Positions 1 to 7,769 of a stretch of 64,000 nt of DNA are shown piece by piece (position 1 is the stretch's first letter; each line of letters begins with the position of its first letter). Source of the stretch: CAUZIR01 sp034421295. Lineage in GTDB: Bacteria > Chloroflexota > Dehalococcoidia > Lucifugimonadales > UBA2962. Both the position numbers and the translations under genes were made by a program. The stretch lies in the NCBI GenBank assembly GCA_034421295.1, contig DAOUKM010000019.1, positions 325,572 through 389,571 of the forward strand, written 5' to 3'. A model generated the notes under the pieces. It did not search any database. It was not told where the DNA came from and worked only from the letters and a program-made list of their open reading frames with translations.

Positions 1-296
1 CCGATCACCAGCTCTTCGGGCTGCAGTCCGGACTGACTCACAGGCACGAAGCTCGGGTCGTAGATCGGGGATATGTCGTCCCTGTCGAGCAGCTGCCTGA
101 ATGAGTTGAGCCCGGTTGGGTCCTCCTCGAGCAGGACACTCGCCAGCAGGGTGTCACCCCCCGCCGTCCCGGGCGGTTCTTCTATCGAGGGGGCCGTGTT
201 CCCGGTCGGGCTGCAGGCGACGGCGGCCGCAAGGGCAACCGCGGCGGCGGGAAATGCCGGCAGAGACACAAATCGCACTACATGGCGGATCAGCAT
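1..296 (-). CDS. Probable lipoprotein, start of a DUF3179-like protein (partial, runs off the window)
   Basis: Only the first 98 residues are inside the window; the gene continues beyond base 1. The N-terminus is a lipoprotein signal: a short basic start, a run of Ala/Val/Leu, and a lipobox-like AAAVAC, with the lipidated Cys at about residue 28. A Ser/Thr/Pro/Gly-rich linker follows. The visible mature part contains DDISPIYDPSFVPVSQSGL and then EELVIG, which resembles the opening of DUF3179 domains. These are extracytoplasmic proteins of unknown function, common in marine Chloroflexota and haloarchaea. The family call rests on this short stretch and is tentative; the lipoprotein call is firmer. 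It is divergent from rpsF. Confidence 0.55.
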   Translation of the reverse strand, partial: MLIRHVVRFVSLPAFPAAAVALAAAVACSPTGNTAPSIEEPPGTAGGDTLLASVLLEEDPTGLNSFRQLLDRDDISPIYDPSFVPVSQSGLQPEELVI

Positions 297-412
297 ACTA
301 GAGGGCGGGGTTACGGGCGCTTGCACGGGCGTATGTCGCGCTCGACGCCCGGGCTCGCGGCCTGCCGGGCACATTGAGAGCGAGTGGCCAGGTCGGCCCT
401 GTTCCCGGAGGG

Positions 413-440
413 CTGAGAGAAAGAATGCGCATGGTATAAT
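413..440 (+). promoter_or_regulatory. Promoter of the rpsF-ssb-rpsR operon
   Basis: A perfect TATAAT lies at 435-440. A weak -35 (CTGAGA, 413-418) sits 16 bases upstream. Transcription would start near 447, giving a leader of about 48 bases before the TTG at 495. This placement argues against translation starting at the earlier in-frame TTG at 447. Confidence 0.6.
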
Positions 441-494
441 TCCCGTTTGTCACCTACGGACCCGCCTTCCAAATGTATCCTCGCGAGGAGAGAA

Positions 495-791
495 TTGATA
501 TCCCAGAAGCTTAGGGAATACGAGATCGTCGTAATACTGAGTCCGGACGCCTCCGAGGCCGAGGTTGAGCAGTCCCACCAGAGCACCGCCGAGTTCATCA
601 GCGGGAGGGGCGGCTCGGTCGGCGAGACCGACAACTGGGGTCTCAGGCGACTTGCCTACCCGATCAAGAAGTTTCACGAGGGCAACTATGCGGTAACCCG
701 GTTCAGCCTCGACCCGGAGGGCGTGCAAGAACTGGGCCATACCCTGGAGGCCTCTGAGCGCGTCCTTCGCCACCTGATCGTAAGGGTTTGA
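495..791 (+). CDS. rpsF: 30S ribosomal protein S6
   Basis: Small-subunit ribosomal protein S6, which binds 16S rRNA as a pair with S18 (encoded two genes downstream). The protein matches the family along its length: the opening LREYEIVVILSPD, the signature WGLRRLAYPIKKFHEGNY in the middle, and an end at VLRHLIVRV. The chosen start is TTG at 495, preceded by GAGGAG at 485-490. A longer reading from TTG 447 would begin at the predicted transcription start and add residues the family lacks. It is followed by ssb after 6 bases, in the conserved rpsF-ssb-rpsR order. Confidence 0.95.
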   Translation: MISQKLREYEIVVILSPDASEAEVEQSHQSTAEFISGRGGSVGETDNWGLRRLAYPIKKFHEGNYAVTRFSLDPEGVQELGHTLEASERVLRHLIVRV

Positions 792-797
792 ACTCTC

Positions 798-1220
798 ATG
801 AGCATGAACAAGATCCTCGTCATCGGCAACGTCGGGAACGACCCCGAGATGAGGTACACTCCCTCCGGCGCCGCGGTCACATCATTTAGCGTCGCCACCA
901 ATCGGGTGTATACCACCTCCGACGGCGAGCGACGCGAGGAGACCGAGTGGTTCAGTGTGAGCGCCTGGGGCCGGCTCGCCGAGCAGTGCAACAACTACGT
1001 TACGAAGGGAATGAGGATCTACGCAGAGGGTAGACTCAAATCGAGGACATGGACCGGCAACGACGGCCAAACTCGCGTCAGTCTCGAGATCAACGCGGAC
1101 AGGGTTCTTTTCCTCGACCGCGCAGGGGATGTGGCCGGAGGAGCAACACAGGGACCGGCTGGGGCCGACGCGTCCCCGGGGTCCGGCTCGACCGAGGATG
1201 TGGACGACCTGCCGTGGTAG
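798..1220 (+). CDS. ssb: Single-stranded DNA-binding protein
   Basis: Binds single-stranded DNA during replication, repair and recombination. Residues 1-105 form the OB fold (MNKILVIGNVGNDPEMRY, later RTWTGNDGQTRVSLEINAD). A flexible Gly/Ala/Pro-rich linker follows. The protein ends in DVDDLPW, a variant of the acidic DDDIPF-type tail that docks replication and repair partners; Trp replaces the usual terminal Phe. At 140 residues it is of ordinary size. It lies between rpsF and rpsR, as in most bacteria. Confidence 0.95.
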   Translation: MSMNKILVIGNVGNDPEMRYTPSGAAVTSFSVATNRVYTTSDGERREETEWFSVSAWGRLAEQCNNYVTKGMRIYAEGRLKSRTWTGNDGQTRVSLEINADRVLFLDRAGDVAGGATQGPAGADASPGSGSTEDVDDLPW

Positions 1221-1269
1221 GCCTGCCGGCGCGGGCTGACGGTTAAGGCTTGCTAAAGGAGCTAACGCG

Positions 1270-1551
1270 ATGACAACTCGTGGAGGAAGAAGGGGCGGAA
1301 GGGGCAGGTTCTACGCCCGCAGGAAGGTCTGTGGCTTCTGTGTCAACAAGGTCAAGCACATTGACTACAAGAACATTGAAGTCCTGAGGAACTACGTGTC
1401 GGAGCGGTTCAAAATGGACGCCCGGCGAAAGACCGGCACCTGCTCCCGCTGTCAGCGGGCCCTGGCGGCTGCCATCAAGCGGGCACGCATCCTGGCGTTG
1501 CTCCCGTACAGTCCAAATCATCGCGGCATTTACGCCACTCCCAGGCGCTAG
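1270..1551 (+). CDS. rpsR: 30S ribosomal protein S18 (zinc-binding form)
   Basis: Partner of S6 on the platform of the 30S subunit. The 93 residues contain the S18 core (HIDYKNIEVLRNYVSERF, later KRARILALLPY). Two CxxC pairs, VCGFC near residue 23 and TCSRC near residue 58, mark the C+ (zinc-ribbon) form of the protein. An AAAGGAG ribosome-binding site lies 9 bases before the ATG. It closes the rpsF-ssb-rpsR group; the next gene starts 120 bases later. Confidence 0.95.
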   Translation: MTTRGGRRGGRGRFYARRKVCGFCVNKVKHIDYKNIEVLRNYVSERFKMDARRKTGTCSRCQRALAAAIKRARILALLPYSPNHRGIYATPRR

Positions 1552-1671
1552 GTACGAACCGGAAGCCCACCGGAGGACGTATTACTCTCCAGACGGACCC
1601 TGCGCCGAGCCGGCCGTGACATTGACTAGCGGTCGGCTGCAGGCTGGCCGGGTCCTAGCAGGAGCTTAGGC

Positions 1672-2820
1672 TTGTCAGATAACCCGAGTGGAACAGACTC
1701 CCGGAGGCTTGTCTCCCAGCGGTCCGGTCTCAGGAATCTGTCCAGCGACCGTCGCAGGCTGGCCGTGCTGCGGCGCAGCAATCAGGCCCGCCAGCGCATC
1801 ACGCTTATCGTCATCGGCCTGGCGCTGCTGGTGGTGGCAGGCATCCTGATTGCAGGCTACGTCATAGCGTTTGTGATGCCGCCCAGGCAGACGGTGGTGC
1901 GCGTCAATGACACTTCCTATTCCCGAGGTGACCTGGTTAAGGCGCTTCGTGTGCGCCAGGAGGGAGCCCGTTTCTTCGGGCTGGACTTTCAGCCAAGCCA
2001 GGAGATTTTTGAGGCCCTGCAGCTGTTCGTTGAGGACGAGATCCTGACCCAGGTGGCCGCCAAGTACGGCATAACTGTGCGCGATGACGAGATAGACCGC
2101 CAGATAGAGAGTCTGTTCCTTATCGGCGAACCCGGGCTCGACCCGGAGGCGCTCCGGCGAGATTTTGACGAGAGGTACCGGAGTTATCTCAATGCAGTGC
2201 GCCTCTCCGAGGGAGAGCACCGCGAGATCACTCGAAGATCTATCCTCCGGGCCAAATTCCGGGAATTCATCGGTGAACAGGTTTCCAGGTTTTCAGAGCA
2301 GGTTCACTTTCATCGCATCGTGATGCCGGTAGGGTCGGAAGTCGACATCATGCTCGTCAAGCTAAAGGACGGGCTGGCCGAGGCGGCAACGCCGGAGCAG
2401 CGCCAGCAGGTATGGAAGGACATCGTAAGGGAGTTTTCGATCGACGATCCCGAGACCGTTCGACTCGGTGGTGACCGGGGCTGGATGCCGATCAGCTCAA
2501 CCGATACCTATGCCGAGACCATTCTCAACCTAGAGGTCGGCGTGGTCAGCGATCCGGTAACAGACATAGAAAACCCCAAGCTGATCCGGTTCTTCATGGT
2601 TTCCGAGAGGGACCCGGCCAGAGAGCTCTCGCCATCGGACCTTGATGACATAAAGTCGCAGGCCCTGCAGGACTGGGTGAACAGGGAGCGTGACAACCAC
2701 GACGTCTACGCGGCGTTCGATTCGGAAATCTACAGCTGGATGCTCGAGCAGCTCAGACAGACCTCTGAGCCGACTCCTACGCCGGCCAACCCCTTTGCCA
2801 ATGTCAATGTTGGATTCTAG
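1672..2820 (+). CDS. Membrane-anchored parvulin-type peptidyl-prolyl isomerase (PrsA/SurA-like foldase)
   Basis: Probably an extracytoplasmic folding factor. The 382-residue protein has a basic cytoplasmic N-terminus of about 42 residues, one membrane segment at about 43-68, and a SurA/PrsA-type helical domain (VRVNDTSYSRGDLVKALR and VEDEILTQVAAKYGI). A parvulin-like domain follows from about residue 205 (VHFHRIVMPVG, then GGDRGWMP). It ends in a Pro/Thr-rich tail. The start is TTG at 1672 with AGGAG at 1660-1664 seven bases upstream. Isomerase activity is inferred from the family only. It may be co-transcribed with the ribosomal genes upstream. Confidence 0.8.
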   Translation: MSDNPSGTDSRRLVSQRSGLRNLSSDRRRLAVLRRSNQARQRITLIVIGLALLVVAGILIAGYVIAFVMPPRQTVVRVNDTSYSRGDLVKALRVRQEGARFFGLDFQPSQEIFEALQLFVEDEILTQVAAKYGITVRDDEIDRQIESLFLIGEPGLDPEALRRDFDERYRSYLNAVRLSEGEHREITRRSILRAKFREFIGEQVSRFSEQVHFHRIVMPVGSEVDIMLVKLKDGLAEAATPEQRQQVWKDIVREFSIDDPETVRLGGDRGWMPISSTDTYAETILNLEVGVVSDPVTDIENPKLIRFFMVSERDPARELSPSDLDDIKSQALQDWVNRERDNHDVYAAFDSEIYSWMLEQLRQTSEPTPTPANPFANVNVGF

Positions 2821-2950
2821 ATGGGTCTGGGTTCAGGATGGAGGTTCCCGGATCGGATCCCGGTGAAACTCGTCGGGTTGGTAGCCAGGAGGAGGGCGGC
2901 GGGGTCCACAGCGGCCCGTGTTGGGCCCTCAAGGAGCCACGCGCGCCGGG

Positions 2951-3295
2951 ATGAGAGCTGAACTCTACTGGAAACGCGGCTGAACCACATGCCGGAGGGC
3001 GCGTGAGACGCTCTCAAGCATGGGCGTGGAGCTGGCCGAGCGAGACATATTCAAAGAGCCGTTAACCGAGGCGGAACTGGGGGAACTGACGGCCATGCGC
3101 CCCATCAGGGAGCTTTTCTCATTCAAGAGCCCTTCGTTCCGCAAGCTCGGACTTGATCCAGACGCCCTCACCGATCAGCAGATGGCGTCCCTGATAATGG
3201 GTGACCCACGCCTGATCCGACGCCCGCTGGTCGTGACCGGAGGCGAGATAATCGTGGGCAACGATCAGGCCGCGTTTAAGGAGGCCTTCGGCTAG
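2951..3295 (+). CDS. Spx/ArsC-family redox protein with in-frame UGA, probable selenoprotein
   Basis: Read through TGA at 2981-2983, this is a complete 114-residue Spx/ArsC-family protein. It begins MRAELYWKRG-U-TTCRRARETL; the UGA is codon 11, exactly where Spx and ArsC relatives have the redox or catalytic cysteine (for example SPSCTSCRKAR in Spx). The result is a U-x-x-C motif. Downstream family signatures are intact: ELAERDIFKEPLTEAEL, and RRPLVVTGGEIIVG containing the conserved Arg. A SECIS-like hairpin follows the UGA. Read without Sec insertion, only a headless 91-residue fragment from ATG 3020 remains. The nearest Shine-Dalgarno (AAGGAG, 2931-2936) is a rather long 14 bases from the ATG. 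The alternative is a pseudogene with a TGC-to-TGA change. Confidence 0.75.
2988..3022 (+). promoter_or_regulatory. Bacterial SECIS-like hairpin
   Basis: Lower stem CAUGC (2988-2992) pairs with GCAUG (3018-3022). A 2x2 internal loop follows (2993-2994 and 3016-3017). The upper stem of 7 bp pairs 2995-3001 with 3009-3015, including one G-U pair. The apical loop is CGUGAGA (3002-3008). The loop begins 18 bases after the UGA and has G at its second position. Both fit the known rule for bacterial SECIS elements: loop 16-37 bases from UGA, with a G among its first two bases. Confidence 0.7.
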
Positions 3296-3323
3296 GGCGT
3301 TTCCTGAAAGAGCGCGTCGGCCA

Positions 3324-3340
3324 GGCCCCCGATCGGGGCC
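3324..3340. terminator. GC-rich hairpin between convergent genes, weak terminator candidate
   Basis: GGCCCC and GGGGCC form a 6-bp stem with a 5-base loop, located between the ends of two convergent genes. No T-tract follows on either strand, so rho-independent termination is uncertain. Confidence 0.3.
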
Positions 3341-3346
3341 GCGCGT

Positions 3347-3955
3347 CTATTCGATGGATCGGCCGTTGATTGCAGGCTGGCCCACCTTCTTGGCCACCGG
3401 ATCGACATCCGTGCCAAGGGCGTCTATGCCCCTTCGCACCTGGCCCAGCATCTGGGAAAGCCTCTCTTCGATGCTGAAGAGAACCTCCCGGCTGTACTGG
3501 TCCGCCCCCTCGCGCCGTTCGGCGGCCGTTGCGTCCGCCTCGCCGATCAGGCGCACGGCTTCCTGTCCGGCGTCTCTCAGGATCTCGCCGGCCTTGCGAT
3601 GTGCTTCGTCGTGGATCTTCTGTGCCTGTTCCTCGGCTCCCCTGACGATCTCGGATTCGGAGACCATCGTCTCGTGCTCGCTGCGGGCGGCGAATGTTAT
3701 GGCCTTGGACTCCTGGCTGGCCGAGTCCCGCAGGCGCTTTGACTCAAGGTACGCCTGGTTGATGATGCTATCTTTCTGCTTGATAACCTCGTCCGCCTCC
3801 AGCACGTGGTCGGGCAGTGAGCCACGCAGCTCCGCCACTATGTGTGACAGCCTGTCTGAGTCAACCATCACCTTGCCACGCCTCCCGAGAACCTTGCTCG
3901 AGCTCTTGCAGAGCTCGTCCAGCTCGCCGAGAATGCGGTCTACTTTTTCGGACAT
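3347..3955 (-). CDS. Coiled-coil DivIVA/SepIVA-like protein
   Basis: A 202-residue, highly charged, almost entirely helical protein. The coiled coil covers roughly residues 45-175, rich in Ala, Glu, Arg and Lys (for example EEQAQKIHDEAHRKAGEILR). There is no membrane segment. It lies 10 bases downstream of coaD. Actinobacteria have a DivIVA-like gene (SepIVA, Rv2927c in mycobacteria) in the same neighbourhood; there it acts in septation and envelope growth. A division or polar scaffold role here is inferred from that synteny and the coiled coil, not from a catalytic motif. Confidence 0.6.
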   Translation of the reverse strand: MSEKVDRILGELDELCKSSSKVLGRRGKVMVDSDRLSHIVAELRGSLPDHVLEADEVIKQKDSIINQAYLESKRLRDSASQESKAITFAARSEHETMVSESEIVRGAEEQAQKIHDEAHRKAGEILRDAGQEAVRLIGEADATAAERREGADQYSREVLFSIEERLSQMLGQVRRGIDALGTDVDPVAKKVGQPAINGRSIE

Positions 3956-3965
3956 ACCAGCCTCC

Positions 3966-4448
3966 TTAGCTTAAGTTCAGTCTCTGGCGCAGGAGGTCGG
4001 CAACCCCATCGGGTACCAGCCCCTCCACATTGCCGCCCAGCCGGGCCACTTCCTTGATCCGCGATGAATGTATGAATTGGTGCTCCAGGGCGCTCATCAC
4101 GCAAACTACATCGATGTCGGGTGCTAGGCTCCTCCACATGTGCGCCATCTCGAACTCGACCTCGAAATCTATACCGGCCCTCAGGCCCCTCAGGATGAAG
4201 TCCGCACCCACCTCGCGCGCAAAATCGACGGCCAGACCGGTAAACGGCTTCACGTCGACTCTGCCGGCATCGGACAGGGAGTCGGCGAACATGCGCACTC
4301 GCTCCTCGGTGGAGAACAGCAGCGACTTTGGTGGGCTGTCATACACGCCGATCACCAGGCCGTCGAACAACTGCGCGGCCCTCCTGGCGACATCGACGTG
4401 GCCGTTGTGAACCGGGTCGAAAGTGCCGGGATATACGGCCTTAGCCAT
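3966..4448 (-). CDS. coaD: Phosphopantetheine adenylyltransferase
   Basis: Fourth step of CoA biosynthesis: transfers AMP from ATP to 4'-phosphopantetheine. The 160-residue protein begins MAKAVYPGTFDPVHNGHVDV, which holds the nucleotidyltransferase motif (T/H)xGH. It also has RGLRAGIDFEVEFEMAHMWR and SSRIKEVARLGG (the ISSR-type motif). The ATG at 4448 is preferred because upstream in-frame codons add sequence foreign to the family. It overlaps the 3' end of rsmD by 8 bases, the common bacterial rsmD-coaD pairing. Confidence 0.95.
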   Translation of the reverse strand: MAKAVYPGTFDPVHNGHVDVARRAAQLFDGLVIGVYDSPPKSLLFSTEERVRMFADSLSDAGRVDVKPFTGLAVDFAREVGADFILRGLRAGIDFEVEFEMAHMWRSLAPDIDVVCVMSALEHQFIHSSRIKEVARLGGNVEGLVPDGVADLLRQRLNLS

Positions 4449-5034
4449 GGGCATCCGCCGTGGTGAACATCGAGATTGACGAGTCGCCGTATCGCCTTGT
4501 CGATGTGCGAACGAGACGCCCGTATGAGTCCGCCAGTCGCAGTTTGGTGCGGTGCTCTGCAACCACCACCGCCCCACGGCCGAGCATGGAGCCTTCGCCC
4601 AGGCCGCTCAGAATTGTCTCCCAGGGATCGTCATCGTAGGGGGGGTCTATGAAGACCAACTCGTATGCTCCTCCATCGCGTCCGCTCTTCCCGCAGCCTT
4701 CCCGGCCGTCTGGCGAGCCCACCACGCTCTCCGCCCGTGCCCTCATCACCGTGGCCCGGTCGCCGTAATCCAGCGATCTGATATTCGCCTCGATAGTGCT
4801 GCAAGCCCTACCGTCCCTTTCGACCATGTCAGCCCGCAATGCACCCCTGCTGAGGGCTTCGAGGCCCATGGCCCCGGACCCCGAATAAAGGTCCAGTACC
4901 GTGGCTCCGACCACTCGATCGCCCAGAATCGAAAAGACCGCGGACCGCACCCTCTCTGTTGTCGGTCTCAGCCGACCCCTCGGTAACTGGAGCCTCCGGC
5001 CCCTATCCTTGCCACCGGAGATCCGGGTGCTCAT
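4441..5034 (-). CDS. rsmD: 16S rRNA (guanine(966)-N2)-methyltransferase
   Basis: Methylates G966 of 16S rRNA using S-adenosylmethionine. Visible motifs are the N-terminal RISGGKDRGRRLQLP, RPTTERVRSAVFSIL, the SAM-binding VLDLYSGSGAMGLEALSRGA, and the catalytic VFIDPPYDDDPW. The start at ATG 5034 (MSTRISGG) matches the family; an alternative ATG at 5061 adds nine residues. It is translationally coupled to coaD by overlap. Extra Gly/Arg-rich residues (SPDGREGCGKSGRDGG) are inserted before the NPPY-type motif. Confidence 0.92.
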   Translation of the reverse strand: MSTRISGGKDRGRRLQLPRGRLRPTTERVRSAVFSILGDRVVGATVLDLYSGSGAMGLEALSRGALRADMVERDGRACSTIEANIRSLDYGDRATVMRARAESVVGSPDGREGCGKSGRDGGAYELVFIDPPYDDDPWETILSGLGEGSMLGRGAVVVAEHRTKLRLADSYGRLVRTSTRRYGDSSISMFTTADAHG

Positions 5035-5061
5035 CAACCTCAACTCGGTGGGCCAGGTCAT

Positions 5062-5398
5062 GGCGCTGTCCGCCGCCCAGCCGTCGAGAGTGGGCCGATG
5101 TTAGCAGGGGGCGTTTCGCCGCAAAAGTAGTTTTTGGACGAGTTTTAAATTCTGTACAGACAGGGCTGTTTTACCGGCCGTTCCGAGGTCGTTTAGAATT
5201 GGTGCCTGGACTGAGCGAAGAACCGGGTCGGTGAGCGCACAGTCCTTCCGCTATTCCGGGTGTCGGGGAGACTTGGGAGGTCGGTCTTACCTTAGGGGCC
5301 TTGAGCCCGGGCCACGGCCGACTCCGGCGAGCTTCCCGCCTGACCACACCGGACCTGAGACAAGCCCAAAGAGAGTTTAGGTAGCCGTTCTACGAGCG
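5062..5398. other. Intergenic region between divergent rsmD and lysS
   Basis: This 337-base gap holds a probable lysS promoter (5170-5199) followed by a GC-rich leader of about 190 bases. No T-box signature (AGGGUGGAACCGCG-like) or other riboswitch was recognised, and no convincing open frame was seen. The rsmD-facing side (5100-5160) is locally AT-rich. Confidence 0.4.
5170..5199 (+). promoter_or_regulatory. Probable lysS promoter
   Basis: A -10 box TAGAAT (5194-5199) with a weak -35 TTTACC (5170-5175), spacing 18. It would produce a 5' leader of about 190 bases ahead of lysS. Confidence 0.4.
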
Positions 5399-6916
5399 AT
5401 GAGAAGGCAAGATGGAGAGGTGACGCCGAGCGACCTCATGCAGGTGCGGCGGCAAAAGCTCGATAGGCTCCGGCAGCGAGGACTGGACCCTTATCCTCAC
5501 AGCTTTGCGCGCACGCACACTAGCCGGCAGGCGAGAGATCTCCTGTTGGCTGCCGAGGGCGACATGCCCGGACCGGGCGCCGATGCCAGGACGGATAGCG
5601 TGTCTGTGGCCGGCCGCATGGTGGCCGTCAGGGGCATGGGAAGGGCCTCGTTCGTAGACATCTTGGACGGACATGGCAGGATGCAGGTTCTACTGCGTCG
5701 CAACGCACTGGCCGAGTCCTACGATCTGGTTGACGACCTCGACATCGGCGATTGGATCGGGGTCAGCGGTCAGGTCATGCGGACCCGGGCCGGAGAGGTG
5801 ACGGTGGATGCGAGCTCGCTGACCGTGCTGTCCAAGGCCCTGAGGCCACTGCCGGAGAAGTGGCACGGGCTCACGGACACCGAAATCAGATTCCGCCAGC
5901 GCTACCTGGACCTGATTGCCAACGAGGAGGCGCAAAGGGTCGCGGTGCTTCGCTCCAACACCGTCTCGGCGATGCGTCGCTTCCTGGATGGCCAGGGGTT
6001 CGTTGAGGTCGAGACACCGGTACTGGTGGCGGTGGCGGCGGGCGCCATGGCCAGACCCTTCGTCACCCACCACAACCAGCTGCATTCCGACCTGTACCTG
6101 CGCATAGCGACGGAACTCTACCTGAAGAGACTCATAGTCGGGGGACTTGAACGTGTCTACGAGATAGGACGCGTGTTCCGCAATGAAGGGGTCGACTTTT
6201 ATCACAACCCCGAGTTCACGATGATGGAGAGCTACCAGGCGTTCGCCGACTACAGGGACGTGATGATCATGGTGGAGGAGATGGTCGGCTACATCGCTCA
6301 CCAGGTCCTGGGGCGAACTCGCGTTGAGTTCGATGGACATGAGATCGACCTCTCGCCGCCCTGGCCCAGGCTGAGCCTGAGGCAGCAGCTGACCGAGCGC
6401 GCGGGCGTAGATTTCCTGGAATGCTCGGACCTCGATTCGCTCGCCGCCAGGATGGAGGCTCTGGGTCTCGATGCCTCCAGGCAGACCAGCTGGGCAGGAC
6501 TCCTGGACAAACTGGTCTCGGACGCGGTGGAGCCAGAACTGATACAACCCACGTTCCTTGTCGACTATCCCCTCGAGATGTCTCCTCTCGCCAAGAAACA
6601 CCGCCAGGACCCCAGGGTGGTTGAGAGATTCGAGGGCTTCATCGCCGGCATGGAGGTGTGCAACGCCTTTACCGAACTGAACGACCCCCTCGACCAGAGG
6701 TCTCGCCTGGAAGAACAGGAGGTCTTGCGAAAGGCCGACAGGGTATCGGGCGAGGAGTTCTACGACAGGCTGGATGAAGATTTCCTCGTGGCAGTCGAAC
6801 ATGGAATGCCCCCGACGGGAGGGCTGGGTATGGGCATCGACCGCTTGACGATGCTGCTGTCCGGCCACCGATCGATCCGAGAGGTGATCCTCTTTCCCAT
6901 GCTGCGCCCACGCTGA
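5399..6916 (+). CDS. lysS: Lysine--tRNA ligase, class II
   Basis: Charges tRNA(Lys) with lysine in the cytoplasm. The 505-residue protein has an OB-fold anticodon-binding domain (about residues 60-165; SVAGRMVAVRGMGRASFVDI) and a class II catalytic core. Motif 2 is in RVYEIGRVFRNEGVDFYHNP. Motif 3 is GLGMGIDRLTMLLSG near the C-terminus. The family signature before motif 2 reads AAGAMARPFVTHHNQL, where most members have GGA-ARPF. It stands alone after a long leader and is convergent with menG/ubiE. Confidence 0.97.
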   Translation: MRRQDGEVTPSDLMQVRRQKLDRLRQRGLDPYPHSFARTHTSRQARDLLLAAEGDMPGPGADARTDSVSVAGRMVAVRGMGRASFVDILDGHGRMQVLLRRNALAESYDLVDDLDIGDWIGVSGQVMRTRAGEVTVDASSLTVLSKALRPLPEKWHGLTDTEIRFRQRYLDLIANEEAQRVAVLRSNTVSAMRRFLDGQGFVEVETPVLVAVAAGAMARPFVTHHNQLHSDLYLRIATELYLKRLIVGGLERVYEIGRVFRNEGVDFYHNPEFTMMESYQAFADYRDVMIMVEEMVGYIAHQVLGRTRVEFDGHEIDLSPPWPRLSLRQQLTERAGVDFLECSDLDSLAARMEALGLDASRQTSWAGLLDKLVSDAVEPELIQPTFLVDYPLEMSPLAKKHRQDPRVVERFEGFIAGMEVCNAFTELNDPLDQRSRLEEQEVLRKADRVSGEEFYDRLDEDFLVAVEHGMPPTGGLGMGIDRLTMLLSGHRSIREVILFPMLRPR

Positions 6917-6986
6917 GCGCTGCCGAATCCGGCATCCGTCGCCGCAGGCAGCCAGCAGCGCGTCCTGTAGGTTCGCTCGCCGTCAG

Positions 6987-7766
6987 CTAGCGCCGTTTTT
7001 CCCCGATCAGGATCGCAACCGATCCGAAGGCCAAACGTTTGCCTTCCACCAGCATCAACCCCGCCGACTCCATATCTGACTCCAGCTGGGCTACGCGAAA
7101 ACTTGCGGCCGACTCGGGAAGGTAGCTATAGGCTTCCCGGTCGCCGGCGAATGCGAGTCCCAGGAGCGGGGCGACAGCCCTGAAGGCCGCCCCGAAAAGG
7201 GCGGCCCCAAAGCCGTCTCCGGAGGTGGAGAATATGTCCAGGACCGCCAGCCTTCCTCCGGGTTTGAGCACGCGGGCGATTTGCGCCAGGGCCGCTGGCC
7301 GATCCGTGAAATTGCGCATGCCGAACCCCACCGTGGCCATCGAAAACGCCTCGTCCCTAAAGGGCAGCGCATGGGCGTCCGAGAGCAGGAGCGTCACACC
7401 TGGGGCGGCGCCTGCACTCGCGATCTTTCTTCTGCCCACCTTCAGCATCGGTTCGGAGAAATCGACCGCGATCCACTGCTGTTGGAGGTCCGGCATGGAG
7501 GGACTGCCGCCTGGCTCATCGTCGCTGCCGCGTCCGGCCGCACGCAGCGACAGCGCGGCAAGCGGGAAGTCGCAGGTTCCCGAGGCCACGTCCAGCGCCC
7601 GACCCGCGGCGGTCGACCCGTCGAGCGCCATCTCCAGCGCCATGCGGCGCCATGCATGGTGTCTACCGGCGGACATCAGGGTGTTTAGAAGGTCGTAGCG
7701 CCAGGCTATCCGGCTGAACATCGCCGCCACGTAGGCGGCCCGATCCTCGCCTGTGAGCAGTGCCAC
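6987..7766 (-). CDS. UbiE/MenG-type quinone C-methyltransferase
   Basis: SAM-dependent methyltransferase that performs the last methylation of menaquinone (or ubiquinone) synthesis. Family motifs are the N-terminal MFSRIAWRYDLLNTLMSAGRH, the SAM motif I ALDVASGTCDFPLAAL, and VGFGMRNFTDRPAALAQIAR with VLKPGGRLAVLDIF. The protein is 259 residues; a loop rich in Gly/Asp/Pro (about residues 80-92) is longer than usual. It lies 3 bases after nnrDE on the same strand, so it is probably co-transcribed with acpS and nnrDE. Menaquinone is the likelier substrate in Chloroflexota (inference). Confidence 0.88.
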   Translation of the reverse strand: MALLTGEDRAAYVAAMFSRIAWRYDLLNTLMSAGRHHAWRRMALEMALDGSTAAGRALDVASGTCDFPLAALSLRAAGRGSDDEPGGSPSMPDLQQQWIAVDFSEPMLKVGRRKIASAGAAPGVTLLLSDAHALPFRDEAFSMATVGFGMRNFTDRPAALAQIARVLKPGGRLAVLDIFSTSGDGFGAALFGAAFRAVAPLLGLAFAGDREAYSYLPESAASFRVAQLESDMESAGLMLVEGKRLAFGSVAILIGEKRR

Positions 7767-7769
7767 CGG

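Noticed and set aside
447..494. TTG at 447 as the rpsF start.
   Set aside because: It coincides with the predicted transcription start and adds residues S6 does not have; TTG 495 has a Shine-Dalgarno sequence.
3020..3295. A 91-residue ArsC-family gene starting at ATG 3020.
   Set aside because: It lacks the N-terminal redox motif, and the frame continues upstream through a single UGA into a family-perfect start, so the fragment is better explained as the end of a UGA-containing gene.
5200..5398. T-box or other riboswitch in the lysS leader.
   Set aside because: No T-box core motif or clear terminator/antiterminator pair was recognised.
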